DNA from: JANLWK01 sp031364505
GTDB taxonomy: Bacteria > Eisenbacteria > RBG-16-71-46
Assembly: GCA_031364505.1 (NCBI GenBank)
Contig: JANLWK010000326.1
Location: 1 to 7,985, forward strand
Direction: 5' to 3'
Length of the DNA stretch: 7,985 bases
Below, one piece after another: positions 1 through 4,980 of this stretch. The notes below the pieces were generated by a model. It did not search any database. It was not told where the DNA came from and saw only the letters and a list, made by a program, of their open reading frames with translations. The stretch's first letter is position 1; each line of letters starts with the position of its first letter. The position numbers were made by a program, and so were the translations under genes.

Positions 1-348
1 TCGATCGGTGCCGGCCTTCGTATCCTCCCATGCCTCGCTCGTCGCGTTCTGCAGCCGTCCGACGGCGGCTTCGGCCGAGTCTCGCTGAGCGCGGAGACTC
101 GCGAGCTGAAGCGCCAGGTCGACCCTGAGGGATTCGCCCGCGACGCCGACCTTGTCGTTGAGCGAATCGATCTCCGCCCGTATGGCGTCGAGGCGGTTCT
201 GGGCCGCCTGCTGATACGAGGTCTTCTGTTCGCTCGTAACGGTCTCGGTCTTCGCACATCCCATCGCGGCGAATGCCAGCAGTGCCGTCAACCCGAGCCA
301 CGAAAAACCTCTCGAGCGAGTCGTCAACGACGAGATCGTCGGTCTCAT
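1..348 (-). CDS. Coiled-coil lipoprotein, sll1863-like (partial, 3' end outside window)
   Basis: The frame is open from an ATG at 348 to the left edge, giving the first 116 residues. The start is supported by GGGAGG (plus 356-361) seven bases upstream. Residues 1-30 form a lipoprotein signal: a basic n-region (RSR at 11-13), a hydrophobic run LGLTALLAFAAMG, then Cys31 (lipobox-like A-M-G-C). Position +2 is Ala, so outer-membrane retention is expected by the usual rule. Residues 38-116 are polar and helical, rich in Gln, Ala, Glu, Arg and Leu, as in a coiled coil. They end in a SEAWEDTKAG segment that resembles the 'AWEDLK-G' segment of small sll1863-type coiled-coil proteins linked to stress. 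The family link is by memory of that motif and is moderate; the lipoprotein call is stronger. No function is known. It lies 178 bp downstream of the phosphoesterase gene on the same strand and has its own ribosome binding site. Confidence 0.75.
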   Translation of the reverse strand, partial: MRPTISSLTTRSRGFSWLGLTALLAFAAMGCAKTETVTSEQKTSYQQAAQNRLDAIRAEIDSLNDKVGVAGESLRVDLALQLASLRAQRDSAEAAVGRLQNATSEAWEDTKAGTDR

Positions 349-508
349 TTCCCACCCTCCCATTGCTTCCAGTACGCGAGAGCGGCACGTTACGGAAGAA
401 GCGTCTTGCAGTCCATTCCAGCCGGTTGAGGGCAGCGTGGGGCGGCTTGATCACCGCACGGCCTCGACGGGTAGGCGCCGTTAAGGCTTGCGCCGGATTC
501 GCCGTCCG

Positions 509-520
509 TCGCGATCGCGA
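509..520. repeat. 12-bp perfect palindrome TCGCGATCGCGA
   Basis: A perfect palindrome containing the octamer GCGATCGC lies 6 bases beyond the phosphoesterase stop codon (527-529 on plus), in the 178-bp gap before the lipoprotein gene. It has no central loop and no following T-run, so it does not look like an intrinsic terminator. It could be a protein or methylase site, or chance in GC-rich DNA. Confidence 0.4.
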
Positions 521-526
521 GGAGGC

Positions 527-2080
527 TCAGTCGACGACGACGAACCGGCCGCCGCGCGCTCCTTCGGGTGTGACGACCCGGTAGAAGTAGAGACCCGGCC
601 GCAGCGTTCCGCTCCCGATGGGGATGGCGTGCATGCCCGGAGCGATCGACCGTTCGTCGAGCGGCACCGCGACTTCGCGCCCGGCGACGTCGTAGATCGC
701 CGCGCGAGCGAAGCCGGTCCGGGTCGTGGAGAGCTGGAGCATCGCATCGGCTCGTACCGGGTTCGGCATCACAATGGCGCCGAAGTCGATGGCACTCTCG
801 CCCTCGCCCGGACCACGCGAGGCAATCGAGGTGGTCGTGAAGCGCCAGGTCGGGCCGGTGACCGTGTGCGACGCGTCCTCGACCACGGCATACCACTCGT
901 ACGTCCGATCGGCGGCGAGGCCGGGCCAGAGAAGCGTCGCATTCGTGCCGGAAGCGACGCCGCTTCTCGAGCCGAGCGCGGTGAAGGGGCCGCTCGTCCC
1001 CATGTCGTACGGCAGGGTGAACTGGCTGCTGGAGTCGGCGTCGGCCTCGAACTGCCCGAGTGTCGGCGAATACGTGCGCGCGCGGATCACATTGTGGGCC
1101 GGCGAGAACTCGTAGATGCGGAGCCAGCCGTTCCCGCCATTCGAGCGATTCTGGAAGTCCGATAGCACGGTGTGGACCGTGCGGCCCTGGTAGACGTCCG
1201 TGCGACGTCCCTCGGGAGTCGTAATGTGACCGCACAACATGAGGAACAGGTTGGGCCGGTCCTTGAGCGCGTCGTAGATCGCCTGGCCCTGCGGGCCGAA
1301 GCTCCCCGGGTTCCCCGCATTGATGATGTAGTGGCTCACGACGATCGCGCGCCGGTCGGGATTCGCGGCGAGCACGCCGTCCGCCCAGTCGAGGACCGCC
1401 GCGTCGGGCGTCGTGTCGTACTCGAGGAACACGACGATGAAGTCGAGGCCGCTCGCGCTGAAGTAGTGATAGTGGTTGTCGTTCTTGGAGCCGTAGTGAC
1501 CGCCGTAGTAGGAACGACCGGAGAAGCGTGAGACGCCAAAGTACTGGTTGTAGAGCGTCGTCGCGCCCGAGGCGTCGCCCTCCGGTGTCTGGTCGTGATT
1601 CCCGACGCAGATGCCGTACGGAATCCCCGCGGAGAGACCCGTCGTCGCCGAATTCTCGATCGCGCGCATCGCGGTGTCGGCGCGCTGCCACTCGATCGGA
1701 TTGCCGCCGTTGTCTCCGTTCTGGGTGCAATCACCCAGTTGGACGACATCCACGATGTTGCGCGCGGCCCTTTGGGCCACGATCCACTGCGTCTGCGCCT
1801 TGAAGATCGCGTTGGACCCGCCGTTCATGTCCGACGTGTAGTACTGCGTGTCGGGCAGGCCGATCAGCGTGAAGTCGGGCCCCGCGGCGGGGACGAGTCG
1901 GCCGAACCAGGTCACGGTCAGCGCATCCTCATCGGCGTCGCTCACGGCCACCTCGAGCAACGGCGTGGAGACACCCGTCGCGTCGTCGGCGGGAGCCACG
2001 ACGGCCGGCGCGTTCGGCGCGGCCGCGAGCGCGGCCGTGGCGCAGCACATGGAGAGGGCGAGCACGATCGCGGGGATCAT
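527..2080 (-). CDS. Secreted calcineurin-like metallophosphoesterase with C-terminal sorting-like domain
   Basis: 517 residues, predicted exported phosphoesterase; substrate unknown. Residues 1-19 are a short signal peptide with an AALA cleavage site. Residues 22-62 resemble the Ig-like segment (P-A-D-x-A-T-G-V, then V-x-V-S-D-x-D) that often precedes these enzymes. The catalytic domain covers about 68-345: D77-T-Q79, G116-D117, G160-N-H-D163, H250 and C-G-H285, followed by the R-(14 residues)-S-D-F-Q-N and GGNGWLR segment of the family. Residues 365-416 look FN3-like (W385, Y394, W397, W412). Residues 436-517 match the FlgD-like/type-A sorting-like Ig domain (M-P-N-P-V near 438, Y463-D-V-A-G-R, P-G-L-Y-F-Y-R). 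DxQ and GHxT replace the classical DxH and GHxH. The ATG at 2080 is the only start after an in-frame TGA upstream. It has no clear Shine-Dalgarno, and the signal peptide n-region has no Lys or Arg. Family call is firm; substrate and secretion route are open. Confidence 0.9.
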   Translation of the reverse strand: MIPAIVLALSMCCATAALAAAPNAPAVVAPADDATGVSTPLLEVAVSDADEDALTVTWFGRLVPAAGPDFTLIGLPDTQYYTSDMNGGSNAIFKAQTQWIVAQRAARNIVDVVQLGDCTQNGDNGGNPIEWQRADTAMRAIENSATTGLSAGIPYGICVGNHDQTPEGDASGATTLYNQYFGVSRFSGRSYYGGHYGSKNDNHYHYFSASGLDFIVVFLEYDTTPDAAVLDWADGVLAANPDRRAIVVSHYIINAGNPGSFGPQGQAIYDALKDRPNLFLMLCGHITTPEGRRTDVYQGRTVHTVLSDFQNRSNGGNGWLRIYEFSPAHNVIRARTYSPTLGQFEADADSSSQFTLPYDMGTSGPFTALGSRSGVASGTNATLLWPGLAADRTYEWYAVVEDASHTVTGPTWRFTTTSIASRGPGEGESAIDFGAIVMPNPVRADAMLQLSTTRTGFARAAIYDVAGREVAVPLDERSIAPGMHAIPIGSGTLRPGLYFYRVVTPEGARGGRFVVVD

Positions 2081-2105
2081 GGAGGGTTCGCGAGGGAAGA
2101 GAGTT

Positions 2106-2124
2106 CAACGCCCGGGGGGCGTTG
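2106..2124. repeat. Inverted repeat, 8-bp stem and 3-nt loop
   Basis: CAACGCCC at 2106-2113 is perfectly complementary to GGGCGTTG at 2117-2124. It lies 25 bases upstream of the phosphoesterase ATG, so it would fold in the leader of that mRNA, close to the ribosome entry site. There is no T-run on either side. Confidence 0.55.
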
Positions 2125-2136
2125 GCGAGCATCGCG

Positions 2137-2155
2137 GCGGCCCATCGAGGGCCGC
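2137..2155. repeat. Inverted repeat, 7-bp stem and 5-nt loop
   Basis: GCGGCCC at 2137-2143 pairs perfectly with GGGCCGC at 2149-2155 around ATCGA. It is the second of three hairpins of the same 19-nt span between the putative phosphoesterase promoter and its start codon. Confidence 0.5.
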
Positions 2156-2177
2156 GGTGCGTGGACTCGAAGGACGA

Positions 2178-2196
2178 CCCTCGGAGGGCCCGAGGG
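2178..2196. repeat. Inverted repeat, 7-bp stem and 5-nt loop
   Basis: CCCTCGG at 2178-2184 pairs perfectly with CCGAGGG at 2190-2196. It is followed on plus only by TT, so it is a poor terminator. On minus it would be the first hairpin in the phosphoesterase leader RNA. Confidence 0.5.
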
Positions 2197-2213
2197 TTCA
2201 CATCCGCGCGAAT

Positions 2214-2242
2214 ATTGTCTCGAATGGAGACGTCTTCGGCAA
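2214..2242 (-). promoter_or_regulatory. Candidate sigma70-type promoter for the phosphoesterase
   Basis: Read on minus, TTGCCG (plus 2237-2242) and GACAAT (plus 2214-2219) are 17 bases apart. Each matches the E. coli consensus hexamer at four of six positions. They sit at an AT-rich dip (AATATT at 2211-2216) in an otherwise very GC-rich region. Transcription would begin near 2207, giving a leader of about 127 nt that holds three hairpins. Promoter consensus in this lineage is uncertain, so this is a weak call. Confidence 0.3.
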
Positions 2243-2249
2243 GACCGAA
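2217..2249. repeat. Abutting and mutually exclusive small hairpins
   Basis: GTCTC/GAGAC (2217-2221 with 2227-2231) directly abuts GTCTT/AAGAC (2232-2236 with 2241-2245). A third pairing, TTCGG/CCGAA (2235-2239 with 2245-2249), overlaps and competes with the second. All stems are 5 bp and perfect. The cluster coincides with the candidate minus-strand promoter, so it may be an operator rather than an RNA structure. Confidence 0.4.
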
Positions 2250-2415
2250 ACGCAGTCACTCGGCGCGGCTGATCGGTTGCGCGTGGCTTCGGACAGGGGC
2301 ATCGGACCCAGGTGGATTGCCTGCAGCTCGTCGGCGATCAGAACCAGAGTCCCCAAACGACGCGCAAACAGACGTCCGTTCCTTGCGGGTGATCGGGTTT
2401 CCCGCGGCCGATAAC

Positions 2416-2451
2416 CCCCAGGCTGGGGCGCGGTCGCGTGCATGCGCACGC
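2416..2451. repeat. Two hairpins upstream of the membrane-propeller gene
   Basis: CCCCAG/CTGGGG (2416-2421 with 2423-2428, one central base; foldable as a 5-bp stem with a 3-nt loop) and GCGTGC/GCACGC (2436-2441 with 2446-2451, loop ATGC) are both perfect. They lie about 75-110 bases upstream of the ATG at 2527, in the likely promoter or leader of that gene. I see no convincing promoter beside them. Confidence 0.4.
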
Positions 2452-2517
2452 CCGGCGGCGCACTCCCCTCATCGCGGTGGTGCGTTCACACCAGCCGTCA
2501 CGCGTCGATCTGTCACC

Positions 2518-2521
2518 GAGG
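2518..2521 (+). promoter_or_regulatory. Shine-Dalgarno fixing the start of the membrane-propeller gene
   Basis: GAGG lies five bases before the ATG at 2527. The hydrophobic first segment of the protein begins right after this ATG, which favours it over the much longer upstream open frame. Confidence 0.6.
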
Positions 2522-2526
2522 TATCG

Positions 2527-4395
2527 ATGAGAAGCGTCGTTCGCGGCACGCTGTCGCTCACGCTGCGCGTGCTCGCGGGAGTGCTGGCCGCGCTCGCGCT
2601 GAGCGCAGTGTTCGGACCGTGGGTGCTCGACCGCGTGGAGGCCGTGACGGGGAGCCGGCTCGTGTTCGACATGGCCCTGCGCTCCTACATCCTGATCGCC
2701 GGCGCGGCCTGGCTGCTGGGGTTCACGGTCGCGATGCTCGCGCGTCCCACTCAGGCGACCGTGTTGGCTTGGGCTTGGGTCGCAGCGGCCGGGGCGAGTA
2801 TCGCGTTCGTATGCATGGCCGACCTCCACCACCCGCTCGAGACCGAGTACTCCTGGATCCGCTACACCACGGCCGCGTGCCTCCTCGCGGCGGCCGCGCT
2901 GTCGTGGCGAGTGTCCCGCCACGAGCACCGGTCGGAACCGGGCCAGCCGCTGCTGGCTCGTGTGTGGGCGGTGATGGCGTTCGCGCTGACCTTCCTGGCC
3001 GCCGACGAGCTGTTCCAGATCCACGAGGAGACGGGGCTCGCCATTGCCCGGGTCGCGCACCTGCCGCATGCCTTCCTCGACTACATCACGATCGGCTACG
3101 CGGTCATCGGTCTCGCCGTCGCACTGTGGATCGGGCCGAAGATCCTGCCGCGTTACGTGCGCGACCACCCCGCCGTGCTGCGCATGTTCGGCGCGGGCGC
3201 GGCGCTGTTCATGGTCGCGCAGGTCCTCGACACCACCGACCGGTGGTTCCTGCCGTGGCTGCGAGGCGTCGCCGAGCGGTTCACGACACAGCCGCCGCGC
3301 CTGTTATCGGATACCTGGTATCTGCTATGGGCCCCCAAGCGGACCTTCAACACGGTCGAGGAGGTGCTCGAGAACATGGCGGCGGCCGTGTTCGCGGCCG
3401 CGGTGACGGTGCTGCTGCTCGAGCGTCGGTCCGTTTGCCTGCCGGCGCGGGTGCTCGTGCCACGGCCTCGCGCTTCCGCCGCGCTTGGCGTCGCGCTCGC
3501 TGTCGCGTGCGTCGGTGCCATCGCTTGTGGCCGCCCCTCGCTGTGGGCGTCGTCGCCGGCGCTCGATCGGCCGGCGCGGCGTCTCATCGGCGCCGAGGAC
3601 GGCCTGCTCCATGCAGACGAAGCCGCCTACGCGCCGCGGTGGGGTGTCGTCGTGGCCAACGAGGGAGTCGGTAATGTCATCCTCGCGCGCAACGGCAAGG
3701 TGACCACGTTGCCCCCACCCGCGGGGATCGGCGCCGAGCTGGACGCCGTTGCCGCCGACGACCACGCCATCTACGCGAGCCTGCCGGAGGTCGGAGCCAT
3801 CTACCGCTATCGGCCCGGCGCGGGATGGGAGCCGCTCGCGACTCGCAAGGACGGTCTCGGCGCTCCCGAGGGTATGGTGGTCGTCGACTCGTTGCTCTAT
3901 TCGGTCGACGAGCATCTCCATCGCCTGTACCGGGTCTCGCTCGACACGGGCCACGTGACGAGCCTGCCGCTGGACGACAAGCGCTGCGTGTATCCGGAGG
4001 CGCTGGCGTTCCATCGCGGCCTCGGCGAGTTGTTGATCACCGACGACAAGTTGGGGAACGTCCTGGCCGTGGGCCCCACCGGTTCGGCGCGCGTGTTCGC
4101 ATCGCGCGCGGAGGGCGTGAAGGGCGCCGAGGATGTCGCCGTCGCCGCCGATGGAGACGTGTTCCTCGCCGATCCGGCCAGACGCGAGGTCACGGAGTTC
4201 ACCCAGAACGGCCGAGTCCTGAGGCACGTGCGCTTCAGCCGCATGTACGGTGACGTCGTCGGTGTCGAGGTCGTCGGCTCGGGAGCACGAGAGCGGCTCT
4301 ATGTCGTGTCCGGCGACGCGTCCAAGAACGACGCGTTCGTGCCCAGCGCACTCTGGGAGCTGGCGATCCCGGCAGCCAAAGCGTGGCGGGACTAG
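2527..4395 (+). CDS. Multi-pass membrane domain fused to a six-bladed NHL/SMP-30-like beta-propeller
   Basis: 622 residues; I do not recognise a named family. The N-terminal half has about nine hydrophobic segments, near 10-34, 52-72, 78-99, 112-128, 144-163, 184-204, 219-235, 282-299 and 317-334. Polar residues lie at membrane edges: a D160-E-L-F-Q-I-H166-E167 motif, H181, D185, D235, D238 and E278-E279-E282. Similar 'DE...IHE' and 'EE..E' motifs occur in uncharacterised bacterial membrane proteins. Residues about 370-616 form roughly six repeats of a propeller pattern (for example A-I-Y-A-S-L, L-L-Y-S-V-D-E, L-L-I-T-D-D, V-F-L-A-D-P, L-Y-V-V-S-G-D), each followed by a strand ending in a V/T-rich edge. 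The last hydrophobic segment (about 313-334, P-R-P-R then a hydrophobic run to A-I-A-C334) looks like a lipoprotein signal, suggesting a former lipoprotein propeller joined to a membrane domain. The propeller is probably extracytoplasmic. The gene stands alone, convergent with the SnoaL-like gene 46 bp away. Confidence 0.8.
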   Translation: MRSVVRGTLSLTLRVLAGVLAALALSAVFGPWVLDRVEAVTGSRLVFDMALRSYILIAGAAWLLGFTVAMLARPTQATVLAWAWVAAAGASIAFVCMADLHHPLETEYSWIRYTTAACLLAAAALSWRVSRHEHRSEPGQPLLARVWAVMAFALTFLAADELFQIHEETGLAIARVAHLPHAFLDYITIGYAVIGLAVALWIGPKILPRYVRDHPAVLRMFGAGAALFMVAQVLDTTDRWFLPWLRGVAERFTTQPPRLLSDTWYLLWAPKRTFNTVEEVLENMAAAVFAAAVTVLLLERRSVCLPARVLVPRPRASAALGVALAVACVGAIACGRPSLWASSPALDRPARRLIGAEDGLLHADEAAYAPRWGVVVANEGVGNVILARNGKVTTLPPPAGIGAELDAVAADDHAIYASLPEVGAIYRYRPGAGWEPLATRKDGLGAPEGMVVVDSLLYSVDEHLHRLYRVSLDTGHVTSLPLDDKRCVYPEALAFHRGLGELLITDDKLGNVLAVGPTGSARVFASRAEGVKGAEDVAVAADGDVFLADPARREVTEFTQNGRVLRHVRFSRMYGDVVGVEVVGSGARERLYVVSGDASKNDAFVPSALWELAIPAAKAWRD

Positions 4396-4441
4396 CCTGG
4401 GACTCCGATCCCTCCGGTGAATCGAGCGCGAGGCGACGGCG

Positions 4442-4843
4442 TTACGCGAGACCAAGCTGCTGCATCATGCCCGCCTGGTCCCACTGTTCCCAGCGCTCGA
4501 CGATTCTGCCGTCCGCGACGCGATCGAGAATGTGGCCGTCGACTCGCACGCGGCGCCCGGTCGCCGGGACAGGCCCGAAGGCGCCACGATTGGTTCCTTC
4601 TGCGACCCATCGCGTCGCTACCTTGTTCCCCGCGACGACTTGATCTTCGATGGTGATACGCAGATCAGGAAAGGCGCCGAGCAGCCCCGCCATCATTGCC
4701 TGGAAACCGGCAACGCCCAGGTTGGGGTCCGGGCTGCCGTTGATGTGAATGACGCAATCTGCCGCAAATACCTGGTCAGCGACCGACACGTCCCCGCGGT
4801 TCAACCCGTCGACCCTGGTCTGCTGGCATGTGGCAGTCTGCAT
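4442..4843 (-). CDS. SnoaL-like / ester cyclase family protein (NTF2-like fold)
   Basis: 133 residues with the full pattern of small SnoaL-like 'ester cyclase' proteins: N15-R-G-D18, then D23-x-V-F-A-A-D-C-V-I-H33; A57-F-P-D-L-R-I-T-I-E66; V75-A-T-R-W79; A90-ish G-P-V-P-A-T-G96; and D111-G-R-I-V-E-R-W-E-Q-W-D122 near the C-terminus, ending in M-M-Q-Q-L-G. The family has a cone-shaped alpha+beta barrel; true polyketide cyclases use an acidic residue, but most homologues of this size have no known substrate. There is no polyketide cluster here, so a polyketide role is unlikely. No signal peptide, so cytoplasmic. The ATG at 4843 has GAGG (plus 4849-4852) five bases upstream and an in-frame TAG just above. 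It is transcribed divergently from the M16 peptidase across 137 bp. Confidence 0.88.
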   Translation of the reverse strand: MQTATCQQTRVDGLNRGDVSVADQVFAADCVIHINGSPDPNLGVAGFQAMMAGLLGAFPDLRITIEDQVVAGNKVATRWVAEGTNRGAFGPVPATGRRVRVDGHILDRVADGRIVERWEQWDQAGMMQQLGLA

Positions 4844-4922
4844 GCTGACCTCGCGCTAAACTCCGCGCTCAAGAGACCCGTCCGACAACGCGACGCACGA
4901 GCAACATGCCACACATCCATGA

Positions 4923-4951
4923 CCGTTGCGAGGCTTCGCCTCGGCTAAGAT
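4923..4951 (+). promoter_or_regulatory. Weak promoter candidate with internal hairpin upstream of the M16 peptidase
   Basis: TAAGAT at 4946-4951 is a possible -10 element (four of six consensus bases). The position 17 bases upstream (4923-4928, CCGTTG) is a poor -35, and the nearby TTGCGA (4926-4931) is only 14 bases away. A perfect CGAGGC-TTC-GCCTCG hairpin (4929-4943) fills the spacer, where a repressor could bind. The call is tentative. Confidence 0.25.
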
Positions 4952-4969
4952 CTCGGGCAGGCCCGTCTC

Positions 4970-4975
4970 GGAGGA
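4970..4975 (+). promoter_or_regulatory. Shine-Dalgarno fixing the start of the M16 peptidase
   Basis: GGAGGA ends five bases before the ATG at 4981, which also begins a classic signal peptide. This rules out the in-frame ATG at 4906, whose product would add 25 charged residues ahead of the signal. Confidence 0.8.
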
Positions 4976-4980
4976 CTCTC

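Larger units (their letters stand above)
2081..2526. other. 446-bp divergent intergenic region rich in inverted repeats
   Basis: This region separates the minus-strand phosphoesterase from the plus-strand membrane-propeller gene. The plus frame of the latter stays open back to 2122, but the upstream translation is Arg/Ser/Ala-rich, low-complexity and without recognisable domain features, so I treat it as non-coding. It holds at least seven perfect short inverted repeats (2106-2124, 2137-2155, 2178-2196, 2217-2231, 2232-2245, 2416-2428, 2436-2451) and one minus-strand promoter candidate. I see no tRNA or other known RNA fold. Confidence 0.6.

Noticed and set aside
349..420. Promoter for the lipoprotein gene (TGGACT, 16 bases, GTAACG on minus)
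   Set aside because: The hexamers match consensus poorly and the spacing is off; too weak to annotate.
390..1730. 446-codon open frame on minus in another frame over the phosphoesterase
   Set aside because: Arg- and His-rich shadow product without recognisable domains; the overlapping frame has signal peptide, catalytic motifs and sorting-like tail.
2190..2206. GGTTCACATCC resembling a tRNA T-loop
   Set aside because: The flanking bases do not form a T-stem and no acceptor, D or anticodon arms can be built around it.
2198..2449. 83-codon minus-strand frame in the intergenic region
   Set aside because: It contains a short helical-looking stretch (L-V-L-I-A-D-E-L-Q-A-I-H), but has no recognised family or ribosome site, overlaps hairpins and has ordinary base composition; not supported as a gene.
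2122..2526. Upstream extension of the membrane-propeller frame
   Set aside because: The extra 135 residues are low-complexity Arg/Ser/Ala sequence without domain features; the start at 2527 has a Shine-Dalgarno and begins the first membrane segment.
4396..4441. Possible bidirectional terminator between the convergent genes
   Set aside because: Only a 4-bp GGGA/TCCC stem is visible (4399-4412), with no T-run on either strand.
4906..4980. In-frame ATG at 4906 as start of the M16 peptidase
   Set aside because: It would place 25 charged residues before a clear signal peptide; GGAGGA five bases before the ATG at 4981 is decisive.
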